Source: Methylococcaceae bacterium (GTDB lineage Bacteria; Pseudomonadota; Gammaproteobacteria; Methylococcales; Methylomonadaceae). From it: a stretch of DNA of 64,000 bases. Numbering within the stretch: position 1 is the stretch's first letter; every line of letters starts with the position of its first letter. Below the pieces are notes generated by a model. That model was not told where the DNA came from. It saw nothing but the letters and a program-made list of their open reading frames with translations, and ran no database searches. The translations under genes and the position numbers were made by a program. Below, piece by piece: positions 36,226 through 46,055 of the stretch. The DNA lies in assembly GCA_021647585.1 (NCBI GenBank), contig JAKIUK010000001.1:156669-220668 (forward strand). The letters run 5' to 3'.

Positions 36226-37094
36226 AAAGGTTCACCCACTTTACAAACTTCTGTTTGTAAATTAATCCCTTGCTGCAGTTGCACTTGCTGTTGGATATAG
36301 TCAATCAATGTTTCAATATCTGCTGCCGTTGCATTACCCGTATTTTCAATAAAGTTTGCGTGTTTTTCAGAAATACAAGCCCCTCCAATCACATAGCCTT
36401 TCAGTCCACTGGCATCTATTAACCTTGCTGCATAATCACCCGGTGGATTTTTAAATACCGATCCACAAGTTGGCTTGTTAGTAGGCTGGGTTAATGCTCT
36501 TTGTTCTAATAAGTCCTTTATTTTTTGCTGACTTAACTCAGATTCACCTTTTGTTAGCAGCAGTTCAACTGCAAGAAACCATTCATCTTCCACACCCTTA
36601 ACTGAACGATAAGCGACTTCAAATGCTTCAACCCCCCGCTTACTTACCTGCCCACGAGAATTAATCATTTCTACAGTCTCAACTATATTCCATGTCTCTC
36701 CACCAAACGCTCCCGCATTCATTTTTAAAGCCCCACCCATTGTTCCAGGTATACCTGCTAAAAACTCGGCTCCGGTTAATCCTAACCCCATACAAAAACG
36801 AGCAACATGAGCACAGGGTACGCCGGCTTCTACATAAACCTTATTAGTATCGATCATACTCATGGCCTTTAACCGCCCTCGGGTGTTTATTACTGTTCCC
36901 TGTATACCGCCATCACGCACTAATAAATTACTACCTAAGCCTAACCAAAACATTTTTCCCGATTTAGGCAGTTTTGAAATAAATGCTATTAAGTCATCTT
37001 TATCTTCCGGTAAGTACATTTGTTCTGCTGGCCCACCGACACGCCAACTTGTGTACTTGGCCAATAGCTCATTTTTCAATAAAACACCTGTCAT
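36222..37094 (-). CDS. murB: UDP-N-acetylenolpyruvoylglucosamine reductase
   Basis: FAD enzyme reducing enolpyruvyl-UDP-GlcNAc to UDP-MurNAc. It is 290 residues, the short (type II) form lacking the extra C-terminal lobe of E. coli MurB. FAD-binding segments TSWRVGGPAEQMY, WLGLGSNLLVRDGG and EFLAGIPGTMGGALKMNAGAFGG are visible. The catalytic Ser is in PTCGSVFKNP, and the final Glu region HANFIENTGNA is present. Overlaps with murC (ATGA) and ddlB (GTGA) show operon coupling. E. coli carries murB elsewhere; inclusion in dcw is common in other gammaproteobacteria. Confidence 0.96.
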   Translation of the reverse strand: MTGVLLKNELLAKYTSWRVGGPAEQMYLPEDKDDLIAFISKLPKSGKMFWLGLGSNLLVRDGGIQGTVINTRGRLKAMSMIDTNKVYVEAGVPCAHVARFCMGLGLTGAEFLAGIPGTMGGALKMNAGAFGGETWNIVETVEMINSRGQVSKRGVEAFEVAYRSVKGVEDEWFLAVELLLTKGESELSQQKIKDLLEQRALTQPTNKPTCGSVFKNPPGDYAARLIDASGLKGYVIGGACISEKHANFIENTGNATAADIETLIDYIQQQVQLQQGINLQTEVCKVGEPL

Positions 37095-38527
37095 TTTGTT
37101 AAAGCCATTGCTAATTGTTCAGGTAATTCTGCTGCAATTTGTCCAACATTCCCGGCCCCCATGGTTAACAACACATCATCGGCTTCCACTATTCCAGCCA
37201 GAATTTCTGCCAATTCATCTCTATCTTTCACAAATACTGGATCAACTTGACCTCTCATTCGAATGGCCCGGCACAATGTTTTCCCATTTGCACCAATAAT
37301 TTCAGCTTCACCTGCTGTATAGACATCCAGTAAAATCAACACATCCGTGGTAGACAGTACATCAACAAAATCTTCAAATAAATCTCGGGTTCGGGTATAT
37401 CTATGCGGCTGAAATACCACCACTTTTCGTCTTTCCGGCCATGCCTGATTCATTGCTTCAAATGTAGCCGCTATCTCACGAGGGTGATGTCCATAATCAT
37501 CCAGCAATGTAATAAATCCACCTTCACATTCGAGATCTCCATTGAGTTGAAAACGTCGACCTATGCCTTTGAAAGTTTCCAAACTTTTTAAAATGGCCTT
37601 GTCATCTACATCCAAACGCGTCGCAATAGTAATGGCTGCCAATGCATTCAACATGTTGTGCCAACCCGGCATGTTAAGTGTCACTTTCAATTCCTTGTAA
37701 TCACCCCAGCGCTCTACCGTAAAATGGGTTTGCATACCCTGCTGTGAAATATCTTTGGCACGTACATCTGCATCCTTATGTACACCATATGTTTTTACCG
37801 GCTTAGCTATATCTGCAAGGATATCTTGTACACCTTGATCATCCAGACACATCACGGCTAAACCATAAAATGGTAAATGATGTAGAAATTCCAAAAAGGT
37901 GTCTTTTAACACTTGATAACTCCCTCCATAAGTTTCCATATGATCCTGATCAATATTTGTCACCACTGCCATCATGGGTTGTAGATGCAAAAATGAAGCA
38001 TCACTTTCGTCAGCCTCTGCGACTAAATATTGACCTAAACCCAATTTGGCATTGGTTCCTGCGCTATTCAACCTTCCACCAATAACAAAAGTTGGATCTA
38101 AACCACCTTCGGCCAGCATACATGCAGTTAAACTGGTTGTTGTCGTTTTCCCATGGGTCCCTGCCACCGCTATACCAAATCTAAAACGCATAAGCTCTGC
38201 CAACATTTCCGCACGAGGAATCACAGGTATTCTATTTTTATAGGCTGCTTTTACTTCCTTGTTATTTTTGTCAACTGCTGTAGAAGTAACTACCACATCA
38301 ACATTTCTTACATTTTCTTTGGTATGCCCGATGTACACAGTCACACCTTGTTGTTCCAATCGTTTAGTGACTGCACTTTCCCTAATGTCTGAACCAGAAA
38401 CCTCATACCCCAGATTTGATAATACTTCAGCAATACCACTCATTCCAGTACCACCAACACCTACAAAATGAATTTTATCGATACTTCCTAATAATTCTGT
38501 GGGTCTTTGTATATCGGGCATATTCAT
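37091..38527 (-). CDS. murC: UDP-N-acetylmuramate--L-alanine ligase
   Basis: Mur ligase adding L-Ala to UDP-MurNAc. The 478-residue protein has the N-terminal Rossmann GVGGTGMSGIAEVLSNLGY, the ATP loop AVAGTHGKTTTTSL and central VVTNIDQDHMETYG. FVIGGRLNSAG and LLDDYGHHPREIAATFEA are MurC-specific. The ATG overlaps the murG stop by one base (TGATG); its stop overlaps the murB ATG. All three Mur-ligase domains are present at normal length. Confidence 0.97.
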   Translation of the reverse strand: MNMPDIQRPTELLGSIDKIHFVGVGGTGMSGIAEVLSNLGYEVSGSDIRESAVTKRLEQQGVTVYIGHTKENVRNVDVVVTSTAVDKNNKEVKAAYKNRIPVIPRAEMLAELMRFRFGIAVAGTHGKTTTTSLTACMLAEGGLDPTFVIGGRLNSAGTNAKLGLGQYLVAEADESDASFLHLQPMMAVVTNIDQDHMETYGGSYQVLKDTFLEFLHHLPFYGLAVMCLDDQGVQDILADIAKPVKTYGVHKDADVRAKDISQQGMQTHFTVERWGDYKELKVTLNMPGWHNMLNALAAITIATRLDVDDKAILKSLETFKGIGRRFQLNGDLECEGGFITLLDDYGHHPREIAATFEAMNQAWPERRKVVVFQPHRYTRTRDLFEDFVDVLSTTDVLILLDVYTAGEAEIIGANGKTLCRAIRMRGQVDPVFVKDRDELAEILAGIVEADDVLLTMGAGNVGQIAAELPEQLAMALTK

Positions 38528-39585
38528 CAGGCAGCCACCTCAATACAAATATTGGCAACCATGGCTGTTGCATCTACTTTTGCTTTGTTTTTTGCAGCAA
38601 CACCCATTTGCTTCAACGATTCTTTAACTTTACTAATAGCCATTATCAATGACGCTTCATTTAATTCACTTTGTGCTAACAACAGTCCTGCTCCTGCATC
38701 GACTAAATATTTTGCATTTGCAGTTTGATGATCATCGATTGCATGTGGCAGAGGAATAAAAATTGCCGGCAAGGCTGCTGCCGCTATTTCACTCACTGTC
38801 ATTGCACCTGCACGACAAATCACTAAATCTGCCCATTGATAGGCCGATGCAATATCTTCTATAAATTCAACTGTTTGGGCATTTACCTGCAATTCTGCAT
38901 ATTTTTTTGACACCAATTCTATAGATGCTGTACCCGTCTGATGTTTGATCTCCATATTTTCCAGTTTTGCCACAGTCACTGGCACTACATCGTTCAGGAT
39001 CTTGGCTCCAAGACTTCCACCTACAACCAGAATCCGTAATTCTCTTTCTGACTCTTCAGTCCAGACTTGTTTTTCTGGAAAATCAACAAAATGTGCTCTT
39101 AGAGGATTCCCAGTAAATATTGCATTTACATTCTGCAAAAAACTGCCTGGAAATGCCTCCAACACCTTATCAGCCTTATTTACCAGTAACCTGTTTGTTG
39201 TTCCCGGCACTCTGTTTTGCTCATGAATTATTAACGGAATTCCCATAAAACTTGCCATTAGTCCACCTGGCCCAGCAACATACCCCCCCATCCCTAAAAC
39301 CACATCAGGCTTACGTTTACGTAAAATTTTAAAAGCCTGCCAAAAAGCTTTAAGCAAAAGTGATGCATTATTTACTTTTGCGCCCAGACTTTTACCCCTT
39401 AACCCTTGTACGGATAACCAGTCTATTTCTATACCATGTGCTGGAATAACTCTGCTTTCCATTCCTTTTTTTGTCCCTATCCAACTTACATCCCAATCCT
39501 TTGCCGCTAAATACTGGGCAACTGCAAGCGCTGGAAACACATGTCCCCCTGTTCCGCCAGCCATAATAATTATGCGTTGACCCAT
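38527..39585 (-). CDS. murG: Lipid II synthase MurG (GT28)
   Basis: Peripheral inner-membrane glycosyltransferase that adds GlcNAc to lipid I. The 352-residue protein has MAGGTGGHVFPALAVA at the N-terminus, GMGGYVAGPGGLMA, the donor-site VVGGSLGAKILNDVVP, and ADLVICRAGAMTVSEIAAA followed by PLPHAIDDHQTANA. All match the two-lobed GT-B fold. It overlaps ftsW by 16 nt upstream and murC by one nt downstream. Confidence 0.97.
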   Translation of the reverse strand: MGQRIIIMAGGTGGHVFPALAVAQYLAAKDWDVSWIGTKKGMESRVIPAHGIEIDWLSVQGLRGKSLGAKVNNASLLLKAFWQAFKILRKRKPDVVLGMGGYVAGPGGLMASFMGIPLIIHEQNRVPGTTNRLLVNKADKVLEAFPGSFLQNVNAIFTGNPLRAHFVDFPEKQVWTEESERELRILVVGGSLGAKILNDVVPVTVAKLENMEIKHQTGTASIELVSKKYAELQVNAQTVEFIEDIASAYQWADLVICRAGAMTVSEIAAAALPAIFIPLPHAIDDHQTANAKYLVDAGAGLLLAQSELNEASLIMAISKVKESLKQMGVAAKNKAKVDATAMVANICIEVAA

Positions 39586-40742
39586 TCTGTATTTCCTTTT
39601 GGAACGTTCAATAATTTTTCTGTTATTTCACTGTGCACCCTAAATAACAAAGCCATCGAAGCACACATGATGATCATACTTCCACCACCGTAACTCATTA
39701 ACGGCAATGTCAACCCCTTAGTAGGTAAAATTCCCATATTGACGCCCATATTGACAAATGCCTGGAACCCAAACCATATACCTAAACCATAGGCTATAAA
39801 TGCAGCGAACTTTTCATCTGCCAATTCTGCTTTTACCGCAGTGGCAAATGCATGCCAAAGCAATGCACTAAATAAGCTAATGATTATCAACACACCGGTA
39901 AGACCAAGTTCTTCTGCCAATACTGAAAACAAAAAATCCGTATGAGCTTCAGGTAGGTAGAATAATTTTTGAATTCCACTTCCTAGTCCAACGCCAAACA
40001 ATTCACCCCGCCCAAACGATATTAATGCCTGTACCAATTGAAACCCTGTGTTTTGTGCATCTGCCCAAGGGTTTATAAACCCTGTGACTCTGGCCCAGCG
40101 ATAAGGCGAAAAATAGACTAACAACATTCCCAAAATTATAATTACTGCTATTAATATCAAAAACTGCCAAATTCGTGCCCCGCTTAGGTACATAATCCCC
40201 ATAGCTATTGCTAAAATTACAACAGCAGAACCAAAGTCAGGTTCCATCAACAATAAAAAACAAGCGACTGAGAATAACAGTAAAGGCTTTATCAATCCGT
40301 ATGTTGACCCCTGCACAAACTCCTGATGCCTAGTTACATAGCCTGCCATATAAACAACAGAAATAAACTTAACTATTTCAGAAACCTGAATTCTTAACCC
40401 TGCTAAGGAAATCCATCGCACACTGCCATTAACTTTGACACCAACACCGGGTATTAAAACGAAAACTAATAAAGTTAATCCTGCAATGAACAGCCAAGGA
40501 CCCAGTTTTTCCCATATTTTCAATGGTATAAATACAACTCCTGTGGCCACAACCACACCTATCACAATATGCAAAAGCTGTCTGGCAGGATAATACAAAC
40601 TGTTATTAGCCACTTTCTCACCTATATGTAATGATGCTGAAGTTACCATTACAAATCCAATACTTAACAAGCTAATACAAATACACAATAAAAAGTAATC
40701 CATATGAAAAATTGACTTTTGTTTATTTAGCTTGTTATTCAT
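39570..40742 (-). CDS. ftsW: SEDS peptidoglycan glycosyltransferase FtsW
   Basis: A 390-residue membrane protein with about ten hydrophobic segments that polymerises lipid II with its partner FtsI at the septum. The SEDS signature GLGSGIQKLFYLPEAHTDF and the following FSVLAEELGLTG are intact, as is MGVNMGILPTKGLTLPLMSYGG. An extended cytoplasmic N-terminus of about 15 residues is present. Its ATG overlaps the murD stop by 4 nt. Position inside the dcw cluster and next to murG separates it from RodA. Confidence 0.96.
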   Translation of the reverse strand: MNNKLNKQKSIFHMDYFLLCICISLLSIGFVMVTSASLHIGEKVANNSLYYPARQLLHIVIGVVVATGVVFIPLKIWEKLGPWLFIAGLTLLVFVLIPGVGVKVNGSVRWISLAGLRIQVSEIVKFISVVYMAGYVTRHQEFVQGSTYGLIKPLLLFSVACFLLLMEPDFGSAVVILAIAMGIMYLSGARIWQFLILIAVIIILGMLLVYFSPYRWARVTGFINPWADAQNTGFQLVQALISFGRGELFGVGLGSGIQKLFYLPEAHTDFLFSVLAEELGLTGVLIIISLFSALLWHAFATAVKAELADEKFAAFIAYGLGIWFGFQAFVNMGVNMGILPTKGLTLPLMSYGGGSMIIMCASMALLFRVHSEITEKLLNVPKGNTEWVNA

Positions 40743-42106
40743 GCGACTAACTCCATAACAGCCGCAGTAAACTTATCACCTCTTTCCTGATAACTTTTAT
40801 ATTGATCAAAACTTGCACAAGCTGGGCTTAACAATACACTCTCACCATCCTCAGCCAGTTTTGCCGCTTGTTTCACAGCGTCCTGTATGTTTTCTACTCT
40901 ATAGGAAGGTACACAACCATTGATTGCACTTTCTATTTTGCCAGCATCTTTTCCCATCAACACCACACATTTTGCTTTTTCTTCAATGGCTACAACCAGA
41001 CCTTTCATATCTGCACCCTTTGCATCACCTCCGGCAATAAGAATAACTTTATTATGATATCCCTGCAGTGCAGCCACACATGCGCCTATATTTGTTGCTT
41101 TTGAATCATTAACCCAAGTTACACCATTAATTCTGCCTACCTTCTGCATCCTATGCTTCAATCCTTTAAAACTACGCAAGGCATTACACATTGCTACGTT
41201 ATTCAAGCCAGCTGCGGTGCCTAATGCTAAAGCCGCGAGTGCATTTGCTACATTATGCAATCCTTCCACTGCTAATTCAGATTGTCGTATCATAGCTAGC
41301 TCTGCATTCATTAACCAATTTTCACCCTGTTGGTTTGCTAAATGAAATCCTGTTTTTTTTATGACTGAAAACGTGTATAAGTCTCTATTCTCAACTCTCA
41401 TGCTATTAACAACAGGATCATCTTTATTAATTACCATGACTCCATTGCCGGAAAACACCCTTTGTTTTTCTTTGGCGTAATCAACAATGTCAGTATGCCT
41501 ATCCATATGGTCTTCTGTCACATTCAGCACTGTAGCTGCATTTGCATTTAATACTGATGTTCTTTCTAACTGAAAGCTTGACAGTTCTAAGACATAGAGT
41601 TCAACCAAGTCATCCAGCAAATCCAAAGCAGGTTTCCCTAAATTCCCACCTATCGCGGTTACAACATTTGAGGCATTACCCATTGCTCCCAGCATTGTTG
41701 TTACAGTGCTTTTACCATTGGAACCAGTAATTGCAATCACTGGTTTATCAGTAGCACAAGCAAACAAATCTATGTCGCTTAGCAATTTAGCCCCTAACAA
41801 AATTGCCTTACGAATCGAATCTTCTTGCAACGAAACTCCTGGACTGACAATTAAATGCGTTGCCACTTCAAAAGCTGTTTTATCAAAGCCGCCCGTAAAT
41901 ATCGGCGTGTCAGGAAAATCTTGCAGCATTGCATCATTTAGCGGTGGCTTATCTCTACTGTCTACCACCGCAAACGGTATACCCTGTTGATGTAAAAACT
42001 TTGCGACAGAAAATCCTGTTTCACCCAGACCTACAACCAAAATCTTTGAGTTCTCATTCAAAGATAATTGCCTGCTTATTGTTTCTGTAATTATTTCCCT
42101 GTTCAT
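40739..42106 (-). CDS. murD: UDP-N-acetylmuramoylalanine--D-glutamate ligase
   Basis: Mur ligase adding D-Glu. The start chosen is the ATG at 42106 (MNREIITETISRQLS), 2 nt after the mraY stop, giving 455 residues; a longer in-frame extension reaches 42196 inside mraY but is not family-like. ILVVGLGETGFSVAKFL is the nucleotide-like N-domain, VIAITGSNGKSTVTTML the ATP loop, TEDHMDRH the metal loop and TWVNDSKATNIGACVAAL the C-terminal substrate region. ATGA overlap with ftsW couples the two. Confidence 0.96.
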   Translation of the reverse strand: MNREIITETISRQLSLNENSKILVVGLGETGFSVAKFLHQQGIPFAVVDSRDKPPLNDAMLQDFPDTPIFTGGFDKTAFEVATHLIVSPGVSLQEDSIRKAILLGAKLLSDIDLFACATDKPVIAITGSNGKSTVTTMLGAMGNASNVVTAIGGNLGKPALDLLDDLVELYVLELSSFQLERTSVLNANAATVLNVTEDHMDRHTDIVDYAKEKQRVFSGNGVMVINKDDPVVNSMRVENRDLYTFSVIKKTGFHLANQQGENWLMNAELAMIRQSELAVEGLHNVANALAALALGTAAGLNNVAMCNALRSFKGLKHRMQKVGRINGVTWVNDSKATNIGACVAALQGYHNKVILIAGGDAKGADMKGLVVAIEEKAKCVVLMGKDAGKIESAINGCVPSYRVENIQDAVKQAAKLAEDGESVLLSPACASFDQYKSYQERGDKFTAAVMELVA

Positions 42107-42108
42107 TT

Positions 42109-43191
42109 CTATCTGATTTTTAAAGTTGCCAGACCAATCAATACCAAAATAAATGTAATAATCCAGAAACGAACAATAATTCTTGGTTCTGGCCAACCTT
42201 TTAATTCAAAGTGATGGTGAATAGGAGCCATCAAAAACACTCGCTTCCCTCTCAACTTAAATGATACAACCTGAATAATGACAGAAACTGTTTCAACTAC
42301 AAACACCCCTCCCATAATCATCAGTACAATTTCCTGACGAACTAATACTGCCAACGTGCCAAGCGCTGCACCCAATGCTAATGCACCAACATCTCCCATA
42401 AAAACCATTGCCGGATATGCGTTAAACCATAAGAAACCCAATCCAGCACCTACTAACGCTGCACAAAAAACAATCAATTCCCCTGACTCTGGTAAATAAG
42501 GAATAGATAGATATTCAGAGAAATTTATATGTCCAGACAAATACGCAATAATTCCAAGCGCAGCAGCAACCATAACTGTTGGCATAATAGCCAAACCATC
42601 TAAGCCATCCGTGAGATTGACGGCATTACTTGTTCCGACAATGACAAAGTAAGTTACAACAATATATAGCCATCCCATATCAAGCATTATCTTTTTAAAA
42701 AAAGGTACTATAAATTGTGTTTCAGCCGGTACTTCAGCATATATATATAGGAAGATCCCTGCAGTTAAAGCAATCACCGATTGCCAAAATAATTTGGCCC
42801 TTGCAGATAGTCCATCACTGTTTCCCTGCATGACTTTCTTATAGTCATCTATAAAACCTATCACGCCATGTCCAAGAGTAACCAACAACACCACCCAGAC
42901 ATAACGATTTTCAAGATCCGACCAAAGCAAGGTACTGATTGTAATAGCAACTAATATTAATGCGCCACCCATTGTCGGTGTACCTGCCTTTTCATAATGA
43001 CTTTCTGGCCCATCTACACGAATCATCTGTCCAATTTTTCTTCTGGTTAACTTCTTAATCATTACCGGACCGATAATGAATGAAATAATTAATGCTGTTA
43101 ATGCACCTAAAATAGCCCTTAAGGTCAAGTATTGAAATACCCTGAATCCACTATCAAAGTTCATTAAATAATCTGTCAAATAAAGTAACAT
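42109..43191 (-). CDS. mraY: Phospho-N-acetylmuramoyl-pentapeptide transferase
   Basis: Integral membrane enzyme (360 residues, ten TM segments) that joins phospho-MurNAc-pentapeptide to undecaprenyl phosphate, giving lipid I. Signatures: SHYEKAGTPTMGG, GFIDDYKKV (catalytic Asp pair), NAVNLTDGLDGLAIMP, the magnesium loop FMGDVGALALGAALG and the APIHHHFELKGWPE histidine motif. It starts 9 nt after murF and ends 2 nt before murD. Confidence 0.97.
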   Translation of the reverse strand: MLLYLTDYLMNFDSGFRVFQYLTLRAILGALTALIISFIIGPVMIKKLTRRKIGQMIRVDGPESHYEKAGTPTMGGALILVAITISTLLWSDLENRYVWVVLLVTLGHGVIGFIDDYKKVMQGNSDGLSARAKLFWQSVIALTAGIFLYIYAEVPAETQFIVPFFKKIMLDMGWLYIVVTYFVIVGTSNAVNLTDGLDGLAIMPTVMVAAALGIIAYLSGHINFSEYLSIPYLPESGELIVFCAALVGAGLGFLWFNAYPAMVFMGDVGALALGAALGTLAVLVRQEIVLMIMGGVFVVETVSVIIQVVSFKLRGKRVFLMAPIHHHFELKGWPEPRIIVRFWIITFILVLIGLATLKIR

Positions 43192-43200
43192 TGTTATCCT

Positions 43201-44562
43201 TTATTTCCTGAAGTCTGTAACTAATTCTGCCACAATATTTTCCATTTTCTGTGATCGTGAGCCTTTTACCAAAATAGTCTCATCCCCATTTAACTCCTGT
43301 TTCAACGTTTTTATCAATTGTTCTTGTGTGTGAAAAAAAGTGGCCCCAACACCGAACTTTCTGGAGGTAGATTCTGCATCGGAGCCTATAGTCAGCAAGC
43401 GCACAACATTCATTGATTTTATTAACTCTCCTAATTGTTTGTGTATATTCACACTGTTCACACCCATTTCACCTAATGCACCAAGTACAACCCAAGGCTT
43501 TCCTTTACATTGGATTAGCACATCCAACGCTGCCTTAAGCGAACTTGGATTTGCATTATAGGTATCATCAATAACTAGATTCCCTCGCTCTCCCACCAAG
43601 GGTTGCAATCTCCCAGTTACAGGTTTCAAATTTTCCAGTCCCTGCTTTATCTGCTGCAAGCTAATTCCTACACTGCTACAACTGGCAGCTGCTGCCAAAG
43701 CGTTAATCACATTATGTTGTCCCGCCAACCTTAGCTTTATTTCCACTTCATGTTTATTGGTTTGCAGAATAAAGCGGGTTATAAATTCATTGTTTTCTAT
43801 CGTTGAATTAATCTCTATAGCTTTAAAATCAACTGATTCATTCAAACCAAAAGTAACAACCTTTCTGTCTCCAGCTAGCTCCAGCCATATCTCATAAAAT
43901 TGATCATCCTTATTTAGCACTATTACGCCTCTATCATTCAAACTTTGAATAATTTCACCTTTTGCTCGGGCAATAGTCTCAAGACTACCAAAACCTTCAA
44001 TATGGGCTGCACCTACATTAGTAATAACTGCTACATCAGGTTGGGTGTATCGACTACAATATTCAATCTCTCCAACATGATTAGCGCCCATTTCTATTAC
44101 TGCATATTGATGTTGCTGTTGCAATTTCAACAAAGTCAGTGGCACACCAATATCATTATTCAAATTCCCTTTTGTAGACAGTACATTGGCATCAATATGC
44201 ACAATGGCTGCAATCATTTCCTTAACCGTAGTTTTTCCATTACTACCAGTCACTGCTATGGCTAGAACATGTGCTTTATTTTTCCAGGCCCCTGCTAATT
44301 CTGCCAAGGCCAAATGTGTATCTTTCACAATGATCTGAGGTATAGCGGTTTCAACCTTCTTTTCTACTAATACGGCACTGGCTCCTGCTTTCTCTGCCTT
44401 ATCTATAAAGCTATGACCATCAAAGTTTTGGCCTTTTATGGCTATATATAAATCACCTACTTCTAATGTTCGAGTATCTATACTAACAGCAGACACCTCT
44501 TTATCTTTACCTGACAAATGTCCATTCACGCAGAAAGCAATCTCACTTAACTGCATCTTCAT
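43201..44562 (-). CDS. murF: UDP-MurNAc-tripeptide--D-alanyl-D-alanine ligase
   Basis: Mur ligase adding the D-Ala-D-Ala made by Ddl. The 453-residue protein has AVSIDTRTLEVGDLYIAIKG in the N-domain, AVTGSNGKTTVKEMI as ATP loop, NLNNDIGVPLTLL and EMGANHVGEIEY (MurF markers) and VIDDTYNANPSSLKAAL near the C-domain. Its ATG overlaps the murE stop by 4 nt. Length and motif order are normal. Confidence 0.96.
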   Translation of the reverse strand: MKMQLSEIAFCVNGHLSGKDKEVSAVSIDTRTLEVGDLYIAIKGQNFDGHSFIDKAEKAGASAVLVEKKVETAIPQIIVKDTHLALAELAGAWKNKAHVLAIAVTGSNGKTTVKEMIAAIVHIDANVLSTKGNLNNDIGVPLTLLKLQQQHQYAVIEMGANHVGEIEYCSRYTQPDVAVITNVGAAHIEGFGSLETIARAKGEIIQSLNDRGVIVLNKDDQFYEIWLELAGDRKVVTFGLNESVDFKAIEINSTIENNEFITRFILQTNKHEVEIKLRLAGQHNVINALAAAASCSSVGISLQQIKQGLENLKPVTGRLQPLVGERGNLVIDDTYNANPSSLKAALDVLIQCKGKPWVVLGALGEMGVNSVNIHKQLGELIKSMNVVRLLTIGSDAESTSRKFGVGATFFHTQEQLIKTLKQELNGDETILVKGSRSQKMENIVAELVTDFRK

Positions 44563-46055
44563 GCTGAGTCAGTCCATTCCTGCAGTGCTTGCTTTACAAC
44601 ATCCTGATCGCGAAACAATTGTTTGATGCCATTCACATCTTGATATTCCTCATGCCCTTTGCCCGCTATAACAATACAGTCCATTTTGTCTGCTTTTTTA
44701 ATCACTGTCTGTATCGCTTTTTCTCTGTTTTGAATGACTTCATAGTCTTGTTCCGCACACCCGGCTACAATGTCATTGATTATCTGTTCCGGGTTCTCAA
44801 ACCTAGGATTATCATTAGTAATAATCACTTGATCAGCTAACTTCGCTGCGATCTCACCCATTAGTTTTCTCTTACCTTTATCTCTATTGCCACCACAACC
44901 AAAAACAACTGTCAGGGTCTGATGACAATATTTTTTTAATCCCCGCAAAACTTTCTCTAATGCATCCGGAGTATGTGCATAATCAACAAATATAAACGGC
45001 GTATCAGTGCCTCCAAAACGTTCCATACGACCGGGTACTGGTGTCAACTGACTTACTTTACTGCACGCATCACTCAAGGAACAACCTTGAGCTAATAGCA
45101 CTGTGATAACAGTCAACATATTTTCTAGATTAAAATCACCTACAATATGTGTCTGCACTTGAGCTCTCTGCTTTCGCCAGCTGACAAAAAAGTTGATTCC
45201 ATCCAGGCTAAAGTTAACTTCATCCACCGATACCTTTTCTACAGACTTATTATCTTTAAACTGTCTTTTCTTCCCTGTTGCACTAAAAGCCCAGCATTTA
45301 ACTTTTTCAGCTGTGACTGCTAAAAACTGCTCACTGTTTGCATCATCTGTATTAACAACTACAAATTGCAAATCCGGCTGTTTAAATAACAACCTTTTTG
45401 CATTTAAATACCCATCCATGGAACCGTGATAATCCAAATGATCACGACTCAAATTAGTAAAAACTGCACCTTTAAAATGAACTTCATTCACCCTGCCCTG
45501 CTGCAGCCCATGTGATGAAACTTCCATGACCACTGTACGTTTATTCTGTGTTACAAACTCTGCAAGCATTTGCTGTACCTTAATCGCATCAGGCGTAGTA
45601 TTAATAGTTTCCTTTAAAGTACAATTATCTCCCCAGCCTAATGTTCCTATCACTCCACATTCAGCAATCAACTGTACTAAAAACTGACTACATGTTGTTT
45701 TCCCATTGGTACCCGTAATACCAATAACATCCAGTCTGTTTGACGGTGATTGATAAAACCTGTCTGCAATACAAGCCAGCTTTAACCCTAAATCCATTAT
45801 TGCCAACTGATAAATATTCAGCTGATTCAGAACAAAAGTCTCACTTCCCAGTGGGTCATAAATCACAACAGTTGCTCCATTTTCTATTGCTTGCTGTACA
45901 TAAACTAATCCATGTTCTTTTTCACCCGCAATGGCTAAAAAAACGAAGCCATCACTCACATTTCTACTATCAAGTGCAATCCCTTTAATCTCGATAGCTG
46001 AATCCAGCTTTGTTAGATCATCAACTATTCCAGCTAATAATTCAGTCAGTTTCAT
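44559..46055 (-). CDS. murE: UDP-MurNAc-L-Ala-D-Glu--meso-diaminopimelate ligase
   Basis: Mur ligase adding the third residue of the stem peptide. The 498-residue protein has GIALDSRNVSDGFVFLAIAG, the ATP loop GITGTNGKTTCSQFL, NTTPDAIKVQQML and SRDHLDYHGSMDGYLNAK. The C-domain motif TNDNPRFENPEQI contains DNPR, which marks meso-diaminopimelate rather than lysine specificity. Overlaps with ftsI upstream and murF downstream are both 4 nt (ATGA). Confidence 0.97.
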   Translation of the reverse strand: MKLTELLAGIVDDLTKLDSAIEIKGIALDSRNVSDGFVFLAIAGEKEHGLVYVQQAIENGATVVIYDPLGSETFVLNQLNIYQLAIMDLGLKLACIADRFYQSPSNRLDVIGITGTNGKTTCSQFLVQLIAECGVIGTLGWGDNCTLKETINTTPDAIKVQQMLAEFVTQNKRTVVMEVSSHGLQQGRVNEVHFKGAVFTNLSRDHLDYHGSMDGYLNAKRLLFKQPDLQFVVVNTDDANSEQFLAVTAEKVKCWAFSATGKKRQFKDNKSVEKVSVDEVNFSLDGINFFVSWRKQRAQVQTHIVGDFNLENMLTVITVLLAQGCSLSDACSKVSQLTPVPGRMERFGGTDTPFIFVDYAHTPDALEKVLRGLKKYCHQTLTVVFGCGGNRDKGKRKLMGEIAAKLADQVIITNDNPRFENPEQIINDIVAGCAEQDYEVIQNREKAIQTVIKKADKMDCIVIAGKGHEEYQDVNGIKQLFRDQDVVKQALQEWTDSA